In this document: piece by piece, positions 44,812 through 57,509 of the stretch
How the letters are laid out: the number at the start of each line of letters is the position of its first letter
Position numbering within the stretch: position 1 is the stretch's first letter
NCBI GenBank assembly: GCA_944989445.1
Contig: CALYLW010000061.1
Span: 1,133,501 to 1,197,500 of the forward strand
Length of the DNA stretch: 64,000 nucleotides
DNA from: Ampullaceana balthica
Taxonomy: Eukaryota; Mollusca; Gastropoda; Lymnaeidae
Direction of reading: 5' to 3'
Notes under the pieces: generated by a model
Database searches by the model: none
The model's input: only the letters and a program-made list of their open reading frames with translations
Told to the model about the DNA's origin: nothing
Program-made: the position numbers and the translations under genes

Positions 44812-45788
44812 TACTCAGGAGTTCCACAAGGAACTGTGCTAGGTCCCTTACTCTTTTTAATTTATATAAATGATTTACCCAACAACACCTCAACAGGTAC
44901 AAAAGTTAGGTTATTTGCTGATGATTGTATAATCTATAGAACAATTAAATCAGAACAAGACAGCAAAATTTTACAAAAAGACTTAGATGAATTGATAAAA
45001 TGGGAAACTAACTGGAGTATGTCTTTCCACCCAGAAAAGTGTCAACTGTTAAGAGTAACAAAGAAAAAGAAACAAATAAATTCAAAATATTACATTCATG
45101 GAAAAGAACTGACCCAAACTAAAGATGCAAAATACTTAGGAGTCTTAATAAATGAGAAACTATCATGGAATCCCCATGTCAATGAAGTTATTAAAAAATC
45201 AAACAAAACCTTAGGCTTTATAAAAAGTAACTTTAACAAATGTAATAGAGATATAAAACTAAAATGCTACCTCACTTTGGTGAGACCTGTACTAGAATAT
45301 GCATCTTCTGTATGGGACCCATCCACCAAAGAAAACATTGATAAACTAGAACAAATTCAAAAAAGAGCTGCCAGATTCATTACTGGAGAATATTCGAAAC
45401 TGACAAGAATAACACCATTAGTTAAATCATTAAACCTTGAAACACTAGAGGATAGAAGAACCAAGAGCAAAGTAGTAATCATACATAAAGCTATTAATTC
45501 TAATTTAGAAATACAACACAAAGATAACTTAATACAACCCTCAGATAGACATAAGGATAAAAACACCTTTCTTATTCCGTATGCAAGAACAAACACATAC
45601 AAGTTTTCCTTCTTCCCGTCCGGAATTCGGGCGTGGAATGAGTTGCCTGAAGAATCCAGGAAAACCAACACTTTATCAACATTTAAATCTCTAATAAAAA
45701 TGCAGGACTAAACACAAACCATAGATAAGCGTAGGACGCAATAATCTTCTGTATAGAAGGAGCGTCTGTAAACAGATAAGATAAGATA
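44812..45788 (+). mobile_element. 5'-truncated LINE (CR1/L2/jockey-like) with AGATA tail
   Basis: Contains the C-terminal half of a reverse transcriptase, then a 3' end with TCTGTATAGAAGGAGCGTCT and a GATAAGATAAGATA tail. The 5' part is missing upstream of RT motif GVPQG. Confidence 0.9.
44818..45711 (+). pseudogene. Non-LTR reverse transcriptase, C-terminal half (truncated copy)
   Basis: The frame starts GVPQGTVLGPLLFLIYINDL (RT motif B region), has the catalytic motif FADDC about 30 residues later, then SFHPEKCQLLRVT and KDAKYLGVLINEKLSWNPHV (thumb region), with VRPVLEYASSVWDP and QKRAARFITG. It ends SGIRAWNELPEE ... FKSLIKMQD and a stop. This C-terminal layout is typical of CR1/L2/jockey-clade proteins that copy LINE RNA by target-primed reverse transcription. 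The endonuclease and RT motifs upstream of GVPQG are absent, so it cannot act alone. The remaining frame is undamaged, which suggests a recent insertion. Confidence 0.92.
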
Positions 45789-46167
45789 CTTTTGTTATAT
45801 TTTGTCATTGAATAGTTGTTTAAATAATTTACTGAGACATTATTAAATAATGTATATATTTAAAATTATTTTTTTAAAATGATTATTGCATTATTAATCT
45901 ATTTACAAACAGGGTTAAACACACTTGCGTAATAACAAGTCAAGAGCGTATTTCCAATATTTCTAGTCTTCTGCACTTCATCCACTTCTTTAACTACAAA
46001 ACGGAATGGGCAAAAAAATCTTTTATTGCAAATTTACCTTTGGAACGTTGTTTCCGTTGAGCACACGATCATCAAACACAAACCTTGCCACTATGTTTTA
46101 CAAAATACAATGTAGTCGTGTGCTTGCTCTAAAAATATACAATTATATTAATATATATATATATTTC

Positions 46168-46890
46168 CATCTAGAAAAGTGTCAAATGTTAAGAGTAACA
46201 AACAAAAAGAAACTAATAAAGGCAAACTATTTCATTCATGGATAAAACTAATCCAACCTAAAGATGCAAAATAATGAGGAAAAATAAAGGAAAAATCATC
46301 ATTGAATCCCCATGTCAATGAAGTAATCCAACAAACCTTTAGGCTATATGAAATAGAAACTTTTACAGACAATGTAATAAGGATATGAAACTAAAATGCT
46401 ACCTTACTTTTGTGAGACCTGTACTAGAATATGCATCTTCTGTATGGGACCCATACACCAAAGAAAACATAGAGAAACTGGAACACATTTTTAAAAACAG
46501 CTCCCAGATTCATTACTGTATAATAATAAAAATTGACGCCAGTAACAGCATTAAAACCTAGAAAAACTAGAGGATACAAGAACAAAGAGCAAAGTAGTAA
46601 TAATATACATAGAGGAATTAATTCTAAATTGGAAATACAGCACAAATATAATCGAATAGACAACCTAGATATACATGGGGATAAAGACACGTTTCTTATT
46701 CTGCGTGCAAGAACAAACACACACAAATTCTCGTTCTTCCCGTCTGGAATTAGAGCTTCGAATTGGTTGCCTGATCAAAACAGGAAAACCAACAGACTAT
46801 CAATTTTTAAAACTCTAATAAAAAGGCAAGACTAGACATAAACCATGGATAAGCGTAGGATGCAATAATGTTCCGAAATAGAGAAGATAA
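46168..46890 (+). mobile_element. Second, older copy of the same LINE, 5'-truncated and decayed
   Basis: Begins at the equivalent of FHPEKCQLLRVT (TTTCCATCTAGAAAAGTGTC) and ends with the same C-terminus (SFFPSGIRASNWLPDQNR, IFKTLIKRQD) and tail (GGATAAGCGTAGGATGCAA, AGATAAGATA). Several indels break the frame; the longest open piece is 46533-46835. Confidence 0.9.
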
Positions 46891-47974
46891 GATAAAAGAT
46901 AAATAAATAAAAAAAGAATAAAGACAAGATTTAAAATGACGTGGCGTGCCATGACGTCTGCCAGTCTCAAAAATTTAAAAAACTGTTTGAAGATTTCCTT
47001 TATCAAAATGTAGCCGATTTTAATTAACCCTACGTACAATTTGAATTTTAAATTAAATTACTTCTGTCTAACTAAGGATTTAAATTTTACAATGTGTGAT
47101 GGTCTTTATAAGATATTGAAATAAAAATTAATTTGCCATTGCTTCTGTTCATTTGAGCACATAAAGTACACATTAATAAAGCCAATAACACAGCTGATGT
47201 ATCAACAGTTTTGTTCCCGGAAATAACACGGCTTTAAGATATTTCTTCTGTCTATTACTTCAAGGTATTCTGAAAGCGGTACTTTACTAATGTGAGTACT
47301 AACTGTAGTAACGTGAGTACGAGCTGTACTAATACTTGAGTACTAGCTGTACGAATATGAGTTCTAGCTGCACTAATCGGAGTACTTGTTTCACTGAGTT
47401 AATCCACATTGTAACGGACTATGAGATTACCGCTAATCTGAGCCGCTGTTCCGGGCCATTTCATCTGGCAGAGCTACGCGGACCAACATCAAAGCCTGGC
47501 TACCAACAGAACCGGTCACAGTGCCTCGTTGTCCACGAGTGGTCGGACAACTTTTGAGCTTCCGGTCGAGAGTTGAAAAAAAAAGGAAGATATACTTCCT
47601 GATATAAAAAAGGAGGAAAAAATTGCGTTTACCTAGACACTTGAATCCAAGGGAGTAGACGCAGTCAAGGATCCGCGGCGATCCACATAATCCATGAGCT
47701 GGATGTTGGCGTTATGCTGCAGCGGAAACCAAATTGTGCACGTGTGCCATTTATGTGAGTGTGTTAATAATATCTGGAGCGCGGCTGAAGGCGTCTCAAA
47801 ATGGGAGGCTGCGGTAACTCGGGTGCATTCTGAAGAGCACTGGACTATTGCATGGAACCGCTGCATGGTATCTGGGTGTTAGGTTATCATGTTCTAATTG
47901 TTCTAAACCCAATCCGGAAACTTACATTAAATATTTTCTTTCGAATGAAATGTGTTCCATGTTAGTTTGTTCAA
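46891..47974. other. Intergenic stretch, with a short GAGTACTAGCTGTA repeat near 47290-47390
   Basis: Two frames in a GC-raised patch (47336-47557 plus, 47633-47866 minus) have balanced composition but no family I recognise. Confidence 0.4.
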
Positions 47975-48129
47975 ATGAAAATTTATATTTACTATAAATA
48001 TCTATATCTATCTATACAATATATACACCTATATATACTCTTTATGTATCTAGCTTTAATGCATCGATATCTATCTATTTATATTATGTCTATATCAATA
48101 TCTATTTATCAATACTATGTCTATATCTA

Positions 48130-48232
<103 letters not shown>

Positions 48233-48738
48233 AATACTTTTGGCAAAAGATTTTGAGGAAAATTTCCGATGAGAGATGTGAAAAATGAACTTTTTAATTG
48301 TAAATTTCATTCTTCTCCATTGTTTCATTTGTAAAAACAATTCATGCAAAAAAGTAGGCGTGTTCATTTTATGGCATAAACCTTTGATAGAAACACATAT
48401 AAATAATCGCTCTAACATGAACATCCGGGGGGGGGGTATCACCGTGACAATGTATCCACAATCAAGTCCTGGTAACACTACAGTCGTGTGATAGTCAGCA
48501 ACGTGTTTTCTTTGATTGTAGAATAAAATTTGTTTACATTAATATCTTCCCGAACATTTTTTTTTCAATTGGAGTTGACTGCTGGGATGAAATAGCTCCA
48601 GTGGTAACCATAAGAATCGTCCACGTCTCTAGCAGCAGGCAGGGTGCCAGAGATTAATAACGAAAATTCGATACAACTCTCAAAGACTTAGCCAAATGCA
48701 AATGATGGGTAACAGAGTAGTTATTTTTTTCCACAGCA

Positions 48739-48740
48739 GA

Positions 48741-48775
<35 letters not shown>

Positions 48776-48835
48776 GTGCGCGCGCGTATGTGTGTGCGCG
48801 CGTCTGTGTGAGCGCGCACAGACAGACATGTGATT
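48739..48835. repeat. (TG)n-(CG)n compound microsatellite
   Basis: TGTGTG runs alternate with GCGCGCG blocks. Alternating purine-pyrimidine sequence of this kind can adopt Z-DNA. Confidence 0.93.
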
Positions 48836-49206
48836 GATTACTTTTGATAAGTTTTTGTATTCAAATAAAGAACTAAATAACTATGAATTGTTCATTTATT
48901 AAACTATTGATTAGTCCTATAGGCTCGTCCCTATTCTGGTTCTTTGGAATACCTAACGTAATGATTTAATAGATAGTAACAATAAGTAACAGTTTGTAGG
49001 TCTAATAGTTAGTAATAGTTTTTAGGCCGAATAGTAATATTTTTTTCAGAATAGAATTAGATATTATTTATATATGATTCAACTTCCCGACTAGAATGTA
49101 ATCAATCATTGGTGATGATCATCGAATTTGTAGGAGGAAAATTGCTAAAATTACTACTAATAATAACTATTATGGATATCGTATAAATTATCAAAATTAT
49201 AACAAA
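48836..49206. other. AT-rich intergenic stretch
   Basis: Nothing recognised. Confidence 0.5.
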
Positions 49207-50190
49207 AGCCTTCTAGCACATAATGGCCTTCTAGCACATCAAGGCCTTCTAGCACATCAAGGCCTTCAAGCACATCAAGGCCTTCTAGCACATCAAGGCC
49301 TTCTAGCACATCAAGGCCTTCTAGCTCATCGGCTTTCTAGCACATCAAGGCCTAGCACATCAAGGCCTTCTAGCACATCAAGGCCTACTAGCACATCAAG
49401 GCCTACTAGCACATCAAGGCCTTCTAGCACTTCAAGGCCTACCAGCACATCAAGGCCTTCTAGCACATCAAGGCCTACTAGCACATCAAAGCCTTCTAGC
49501 ACATCAAGGCATTCTAGCACATCAAGGCCTTCTAGCACATCAAGGCATTCTAGCACATCAAGGCCTACTAGCCCATCAAGGCCTTCTAGCACATCAAGGC
49601 CTTCTAGCACATCAATGCCTTCTAGCACATCAAGGCCTTCTAGCACATCAAGGCCTACTAGCACATCAAGGCCGTCTAGCACATCAAGGCCTACTAGCAC
49701 ATCAAGGCCTTCTAGCACATCAAGGCCTTCTAGCACATCGAGGCTTTCCAGCACATCAAGGCCTACTAGCACATCAAGGCCTTCAAGCACATCAAGGCCT
49801 ACTAGCACATCAAGGCCTTCAAGCACATCAAGGCCTTCAAGCACATCAAGGCCTTCTAGCACATCAAGGCCTTCTAGCACATCAAGGCCTTCTAGCACAT
49901 CAAGGCCTTCTAGCACATCAAGGCCTTCCAGCACATCAAGGCCTACTAGCACATCAAGGCCTTCAAGCACATCAAGGCCTTCAAGCACATCAAGGCTTTC
50001 TAGCACATCAAGGCCTTCTAGCACATCAAGGCCTTCAAGCACATCAAGGCCTTCTAGCACATCAAGGCCTTCTAGCACATCATGGCCTTCTAGCACATCA
50101 ATGCCTTCTAGCACATCAAGGCCTTCTAGCACATCAAGGCCTTCGAGCACATCAAGGCTTTCAAGTACATCAGGGCATTCTAGAACACTA
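49207..50190. repeat. 18-bp minisatellite (GGCCTTCTAGCACATCAA), about 54 copies
   Basis: Nearly pure 18-bp array. Because 18 is a multiple of three, long frames persist on both strands ((RPSSTS)n plus, (LDVLEG)n minus), but there is no start context, domain or flanking gene structure. Confidence 0.97.
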
Positions 50191-50378
50191 AGTGTCATCA
50201 TATAATTTCAGAACGGAGTCTTACGTCATGTGTCTAAAAGATGATTATGAAAGTACTTTCCATAAACTTTGAAGACTTAATTGTGATTGTTTTAACCTTT
50301 AAGCAAATTTTTTTATCATAAATATATTTTATATATGGAGGGCAACACAATAAGTTCTTGAATAATGTTACCTTCAAG

Positions 50379-50967
50379 CTATGGCGGATTAAGGGGAGGG
50401 GGCTGAACGGACTAAAGCCAGGGGCCCCCGATGATTTAGGGCCCCCAAACTTAGCATATTTTATAATAAATGTGGACAAATGCATACATGAATTGCTGAA
50501 AATATGATAAATTAATAAAATCTCATCTCTTAAAATGATCTCTTTTCCCACACGATAGTCTTAGCAGTCAAAAAACCTGATTTGATAGGCTCAATAACAG
50601 AAATTATTAAAGAATAATACATATATATTTTAAATTGACAACTCCAAATGAGCTCTCGTGGCCGAATGTAAAGTACTAAGGCTTGTGGTGCAAGCGGTGG
50701 CGGGTTTGATCCCCGGGTGGGGTGTGAATTTTTTTTTCATGTGTTTTTTAATTTTATAAATTGTCTTATACACTCAATTTTAGGATACTGGCAAAAAGTT
50801 ATTTCTTCGAATTCGGGTTTTTCATGAATAATCATTTTGGATGAATATTTACAAGTTACAGTCTTATATTAGCTGCTATCAATCATTTTATCTAAAGGTA
50901 CACTGGCTGGATAGGGCCCCAGTTTGAATTGCAGCCAGGGGCCCCGTGCAGTCTTAATCCGCCCCTG
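50379..50967. mobile_element. hAT element, 589 bp, perfect 8-bp target duplication
   Basis: The left end CTATGGCGGATTAAGG and the inverted right end CAGGGGCGGATTAAG are flanked by CCTTCAAG at 50371-50378 and 50968-50975. The left sub-end is nearly identical to the element starting at 62606. Confidence 0.93.
50648..50728 (+). mobile_element. tRNA-like SINE head inside the hAT element
   Basis: CTCGTGGCCGAATGTAAAGT resembles a Ser/Leu-type A box and GCGGGTTTGATCCCC a B box, about 45 nt apart. Arms do not close into a full tRNA, so it is tRNA-derived rather than a tRNA gene. Confidence 0.6.
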
Positions 50968-50975
50968 CCTTCAAG

Positions 50976-52892
50976 ACAAGAAATGAGACTAGCGTTCAAC
51001 GTTTTTTGTTTGTTTTTTCTTCTAATTTTTTCCCCAGACAACTAAACACAAGGCAAGCGAACACACAGACACGTGAACATACGGAAAATTAAACGCACGG
51101 ACAAATTACCACACTGAAAAATGAACCAACTGACAAGTGCACGTACGACTAGTGAACACAAAAATAATAGAAAAATAAATTGAATAATAGTAATACTATT
51201 TATTGTTAATTATTTAATAACTCGAAACGTTAAGTACAATTCCTAACGGAATAACATAGAGAAATTAACTAGATATATGCTGAAATAATGATTTGAGTTT
51301 AAATAATTTATCTCATTATGTTTAGATGAATCGGCTAATATTAATTTTAATTTTATTTAATAGCAATTGTTTTTTAAAGCGTACCCAATGGCTTTTATTG
51401 TATTATTCAAAGTCAATGCGCCTTAAAGCGTTCAACAGATCGAGTTTTAAACAGAAAATTTAATACCCCTTTATTATATATTATTATTGTTTTACGGTCA
51501 CACAAAAATATACTATTTATTACTAGTTGTTATTTTGTCATATTCTTTTTAATTGTTAAATTTCTGTTGTGATTTTTAAAAAAATTGTTTATCTACTACT
51601 ACTACTACTACTACTACTGTAACGACACAGAAAGGCCTAATTAATTTTCTGAACGTTCCGACGTTATACGTTATTCTTCGTCAATTGCTATTAAGTTGTG
51701 TGTTCACTAGTCCTGTGTTCTCATGTCCGTATGTTCTATTGTCGTGTTTTCGGTCGTCTTGAGTTCAGTTGTCCGGTCACCGGTCAAAGTCAAAGCACAT
51801 TCACATATTAAATGGCTGCCAGAAATAGCACCACCCCCCCCTTCTTTTTTTCCCCTTTTCTGCGCCCCGCCCCACAATGGATGAGGTAACAAGTGAACTG
51901 CCTTGAAGAAAATCACTTTTATTTTTTTATAAGAATCTCATTTAGATCTACATCACCATCCAGAGATACTCCACCAAAAAAATTTTCAGGCCTCGTAAGT
52001 ACAGAAAAATTTATTAAACCACTTTTTAAAAGACTGATACATTTTTTAAGGTTGTTTAATTTGATCATTATTATTATTATTTATATACTTGTTTAGGGAA
52101 AAAAAAGGGGGGGGGGTAAACAGGAAAATCTTGCGATACAAGGATGTTTGACAAATTTGTTCAGAATCGCACTGAGCGCGGATATCGGCTGTTATCTTCG
52201 TGTTGGGGTGGAACCGTTTCTATTACAGTCTGGGGATGGCCATGAATCCTGGATAAGTAAGCATGTAGCTGAATAACAATATCAATAATTTATACTGGTG
52301 TACCGGATTCAAATTTTTTTAATCCGGCTGACAGCCGGATTTTGCCGGATTTATGAAGTAACATTCTGCCATTTACTTGTGTCTACTTTTGTCTGTCTGT
52401 CTTACGGCTGTATGTCTGTCAAACTCAAAATGTCTGTATTACCCCAGCGGCGCCCCCCCTCCCCCGCCCCCACAACCAAACCCCATGCTGTATAGTAGTA
52501 AAACTATTTTCTTGGAAGGGAAAGGGGGGAAAAAAGGAGAAAAAAAAACTGTTTCCTCCCTGCTTTACGTGGCCGAGTATTTTATTCACTGATCCTTTTA
52601 AGGGGCGTCTTGTTTCACCAGCTATAGCACCACGCCGGTGCCAAGAATCAAGGCAAAATAGACCGTCTCGAAGCAACCAGGAAGTGCCCGGGGGCACCGA
52701 GTCGGGCATCAAAGGGTTTTCCTGCCCGGCTTGGAAACGGTAGACGCCGTAACGGAAAGATCAAAAGATTTTCTCCCGACCTTCAAACACAAGTTTCAGC
52801 AGAAGATAGCAAGGGGGGAATACTCCAACTGACATTAATTTCGGTAAAATTTTGATTACCAAAAAAGTAGGTCTACGCTTTCTAAATTTTGT
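50976..52892. other. Intergenic stretch without a recognised gene
   Basis: A (CTA)n run at about 51594-51618 and GC-raised patches at 52440-52500 and 52590-52760. No domain or RNA gene recognised. Confidence 0.5.
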
Positions 52893-53098
52893 CTGGTTGG
52901 GCTGCTTGGCTGTCTCCATTGTGTCTACGTAAACTGGCTTTCTCTATTATGTCTACATAGACTGGCCGTCTCCGTTGTGTCTACGTAGGCCGACTGACTC
53001 CATTGTGTTGACATAGATTGGCTGTCTCCATTATGTCTACGTAGACTGGCTGTCTCCATTATGTCTACGTAGACAAGCTGTCTCCATTGTGTGCTCTT
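52893..53098. repeat. 28-bp minisatellite (GTCTACGTAGACTGGCTGTC + TCCATTAT)
   Basis: About seven copies. The core GTCTACGTAGAC is itself a 12-bp palindrome. Confidence 0.9.
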
Positions 53099-53820
53099 AA
53101 CTACTTTCTAGGCTTGGGCTGCCTAGAAATGCAGTTTTGTGAAGCAACGTTTATCTTTTCGACTAGTAATTGTTGAACACATTCTTGTCGAACTTTGGGT
53201 TGTTCTAAAAAGCGGGCAGACAAAAAAAAATATACGTCCGACAAAAAATCTCACAGGAAATAGTGTAACTTTTAAAAATCAACTGGCATTTTTTTCTGTT
53301 GTTGTCTTTATTGTTGTTTTTATTGTCAGCACATTTAAAGAACGGTTTTTTAAAAAACCCAAAAAAACAAAAAACAAACAAATGGAACTAAAAGTATACT
53401 ATAACGATCGCGGATTAATTCTGACTTGAGCTCAGATATATATTTTTTTTGTTCTTGTTGTTTTTTCCTTTTAAATATAATCAAATTTTCTAATCTAAGC
53501 TTTATTCACATTTAATTACATTGGTAAGCATCAAGTCAGTAATAACGAAAGAAATTAAAATTGAATAATTGATTTGTAGCATACGTGAGCGCGAAGAAAT
53601 TACGAACTCACAATACATGTATAAGATTGTCATTTGATTTCAGCTCCAGACAAATTTCTTCGTTCTTTTTTTTTAAAATATTTTGGAATGTGTGAGTATG
53701 ACTAGCTCTGACAAGAAAATCTTGAAGCATTGTAAGGTGATGATCTTGTAATAATAAAACTCAGCAGAAAAGCAGCCATAGCCTTAATGTTGCGACAGGC
53801 CAAAAAATAGAAAATTAATA
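53099..53820. other. AT-rich intergenic stretch
   Basis: A 96-codon frame at 53139-53429 has a hydrophobic patch (FFSVVVFIVVFIVS) and Lys-rich end; probably chance. Confidence 0.45.
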
Positions 53821-53822
53821 TA

Positions 53823-54427
53823 CAGTGATACCTCGAGATACGAATTTAATGCGTTCCTAGCCACACAGAAACAAAACTAACAAATGTAAAATATCATGGT
53901 AAACTATAGAAAAACAAAGTAGTATTCTTCAGTCCTTTAAAGTACACATTATAAAACAAATAAATAAATACATGTAATAATAAAGCAATGAAAACAAAAT
54001 AAAATAAATGAAAAATAATTATATGTCTACAAATCTGAACTTTTATCTTTCGAGTGAGGCGATTAATTATTAATTACTTTGAAGCAATGGCCATAGAAAT
54101 ACGCTTTTCCAAAGATTTCACGAAAATATTCACGAATTTAGGACACGAACACCAAACCAATTACACAGTAAATAAAACATGCATGACACTCAGGAACACA
54201 CAACTGGGGCACAGAAATAGGGCTGGAATTGACCAATAAGAGAGCAGAACTGTCGGTGGCACGTTGAATGACGTCACATTATCTCCAGTGTTGTCAGCTG
54301 TGCGTTTTTTCTTCTTTTTTTTTCGTTTCTTGGATTTTTTCATATCTTTGAACAAAAAGTCTTCCAGTGGCCTTTCGTATCTTGGATCTTTCGTATCTTG
54401 AAGCATTCGTATCTCGAGGTACCACTG
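53823..54427. mobile_element. pogo/mariner-like MITE, copy 2 (605 bp)
   Basis: Ends CAGTGATACCTCGAGATACG and, inverted, CGTATCTCGAGGTACCACTG, flanked by TA at 53821-53822 and 54428-54429. Confidence 0.87.
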
Positions 54428-54429
54428 TA

Positions 54430-55479
54430 TTCTGTAAATGGTCAGAATCTGGCAGCAGTTGACTTTAAAAAAAAATCTTTATTAAATGCGTCAATATGAT
54501 ATTTTACAATGAATTTTTTAAATGTTTAATTTGACCAATATTTCTATTTCTATTCTTCTAATCAACACTGTTAAATTGTATCATTTTAAATATAAATCAT
54601 TTACTAAATATATTTTCTTCAAGTGACTTTTGATTCTATTGACTAATTAATAAATAATAAACATACATAGGGACGTAATACTATTTCGGTGGTATTATTT
54701 TATAAAATTCAATGTGGTTTTCTTCCAATGAATTTTTATTATGTGAAATGTAACAAAGACCTTGTCCTTCTACTTTGGCCCTACTATCGTGCCTGGGTGT
54801 TGGTGCCAGGGTAAATTTACGATGGACAGTGTGGACAGTGAGTGCAGTCCTAGCTGTCTCCTAAAGGTCAAGTATTGACAAGGGCAAGTCAAAGTTAGAA
54901 ACATTTGGTTTTTTTAACACATCGAAATCGGAACATAGGTGAGAAAAACTACCAATAAGAAAACGGGGTTCGAGGGAGGAGTTAGAAAAATATGGAACAA
55001 AGAAAAACGGAACAAAATTGATATTTGCAACAGATTTTTATAAATGTTAACGGGAAAACACTTTTTTTTTAAACAACGACACAAGAAACAAATATAAAAG
55101 CAAAAAAATATTTCTGGGAACTGTCTATACACTTACGAGAACCCAAGGAAAAGACTGGGGAAATTTAATGGGAAAATTTGTCACAAGAGAAGTGACAATT
55201 AATGTACATTTTTATTGCAGCGTTTCTGTCAGTTTGTTTGTAAGTCGATAAATGTTTTCACTGAATGATGGTCAGATAATGACGTAACGAAGCTCTCTGG
55301 TATCTTGTTTGGATTTTATCTAAACATGGTTGTTAATTTTTATAGTCACTAAAAATTTATCATCTTTTGAAACTCGTCTCTCACTTTTTATCATTTTTTC
55401 AAACTCACCCCTTATAATTTATTATTATCACAAGTTGAAAGTCATCGATCGATTTTTAATATCTGTTGAAACTACAATC
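54430..55479. other. AT-rich intergenic stretch
   Basis: No gene or clear repeat recognised. Confidence 0.5.
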
Positions 55480-55700
55480 CCATTATTTATCATCTATTAA
55501 CTCATCTCCCATTATTTATCATCTGTTAACTCATCTCTCGTTATTTATCATCTGTTAACTCATCTCCCATTTTTATTTATCATCTGTTAACTCATCTCCC
55601 ATTTTATTTATCATCTGTTAACTCATCTCCCATTTTATTTATCATCTGTTAACTCATCTCCCATTTTATTTATCATCTGTTAACTCATTTCCCATGATGT
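55480..55700. repeat. 31-bp minisatellite, about 7 copies
   Basis: TCTGTTAACTCATCTCCCAT plus TTTATTTATCA repeats, with shorter first units. Confidence 0.93.
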
Positions 55701-55809
55701 TTTATCTCTTTAAACTCTGACTTACTGACGCCAAGAAAAAAAAACAATAACAAAAAACCTCACAGTATAGCAACAAATTCTCATTTCACCAACTTTAAAT
55801 AAATGCAAC

Positions 55810-55995
55810 AACATGACAAGACCTTGTTACATGATTTGACCTTGTTGCATAACATAGCCTTGTCAAGACCATGGGCATGTTACGTGACATAACCTGGTCA
55901 CATGATGTAATCCTGTTACATGACATTAGCTGTTACATGAAGTAACCTTCTTACTTGACATGACCTTGTTACATGACATAATCTTGGCACGTGTT
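55810..55995. repeat. Degenerate ACATGACATAACCTTGTT repeat
   Basis: About ten diverged units of 17-19 bp. Confidence 0.75.
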
Positions 55996-56484
55996 ACTCA
56001 GCTCTCAATGGCCAGTAGTAGCCAGTGACCTACACTGACCTTCAGTCTACTCTTTAAGGTCAAATATTTCATCTCAACCTTGACCCACTTCGGATCTCCA
56101 TTAAGTTCAAACAAAGAAACTTTTGTTTACATTTTGTCTACGTCTTACGTGGTGACTCTGAGATTTTACATGGACTTTTATCCAGGGACATTAATATAAG
56201 GACATTTATCTAAGGACATGTATCTAGGCTCATTTATTTAGGGACATATATCTAGGGACAATTATCTTGGATAATTTACTAGGGACATTTATCTGATTAT
56301 TTTAAGAAATTTTAGCATACTCCAACCGAACACCACGCATGTTCCACTCAAATACAACGCATGTTCCACCCCAAAACAACGCATGTTCCATCACATTACC
56401 ACGCATGTTCCACTCAAATACCACGCATGCTCCTCTTTAATTCCACATATGCTCTTCCATATTACCCAGCAATCTTCTCCCTAA

Positions 56485-56990
56485 GTTCCATTCAAGTTTC
56501 TCTCCGGTGCCACGCAAGTTTCTCTCTGGTGCCACGCAAGTTTATCTCCGGTACCACGCAAGTTTCTCTCCGGTGCCACGCAAGATTCTACCCGGTACCT
56601 CGCAAGTTTCTCTCCGGTGCCACGCAAGTTTCTCTCCGGCGCCACGCAAGTTTCTCTCCGGTGCCACGCAAGTTTCTCTCCGGTACCACGCAAGTTTCTC
56701 TCCGGTGCCACGCAAGTTTCTCTCCGGTGCCACACAAGTTTCTCTCCGGTGCCACGCAAGTTTCTCTCCGGTGCCACGCAAGTTTCTCTCCGGTGCCACG
56801 CAAGTTTCTCACCGGTGCCACACAAGTTTCTCTCCGGTGCCACGCAAGTTTCTCTCCGGTGCCACGCAAGTTTCTCTCCGGTGCCACGCAAGTTTCTCTC
56901 CGGTGCCACGCAAGTTCCTCTCCGGTGCCACGCAAGTTTCTCTCCGGTGCCACGCAAGTTTCTCTCCGGCACCACGCAAGTTCCTCCCCG
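56485..56990. repeat. 22-bp minisatellite (GGTGCCACGCAAGTTTCTCTCC), about 23 copies
   Basis: Twenty-two is not a multiple of three, so each frame reads a 22-residue period through three units (CHASFSPVPRKFLSGATQVS type). Several frames on both strands stay open; a satellite property rather than a gene. Confidence 0.96.
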
Positions 56991-57349
56991 ACACTCTTGA
57001 TCCTATAATCTATTTCCCTAAACTTGCCTATCGCTGACAGCTCCGCAAAGATGTATTTATTCTGATCATCAACAAACAACACTGAACCGCCGTTGTATCC
57101 GCGCGTAGATACAAACGCAAACAATGCTGCATACAGCGAACAGCGCTGTTCGCGGGCAGTCGAGTGTTGCACTTCTGCCCCGCACAATGCACCCAATGCC
57201 CAGGGGGCATCCACTCACACCCGTGGGGGGGGGAAGCACTCTACCACCCACGAAGCTGGCTGACATCGTGTTTGTTTTGGTCGCGTCAGTGACGTGACGT
57301 GGATGACAATGTTTCCACATCTCGTGTGTTACGGGGCTGATATGCGAAA

Positions 57350-57420
57350 CCTACAAGCCGAGTGGCGAAGTGGTATCGGAGTTGGGGTCGCTCTCTGTTG
57401 CCGGGGTTCGAAGTCAGTTT
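57350..57420 (+). other. tRNA-like sequence (SINE head or tRNA relic), low confidence
   Basis: GAGTGGCGAAGTGGTATCGG followed by GCCGGGGTTCGAAGTC resembles A and B boxes of a tRNA-derived promoter. No closed cloverleaf could be built. Confidence 0.4.
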
Positions 57421-57509
57421 GTACGAGGACCCCTGGTGGACATTTGATAAGGTCTCGGAGCTATTTTATTTCCAGAGTTATGGGAGGGGAGGGGGATATT
57501 GGTTATTGA

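Noticed and set aside
50648..50728. Functional tRNA gene
   Set aside because: A and B boxes are present in degenerate form but acceptor and anticodon arms do not pair; better read as a tRNA-derived module.
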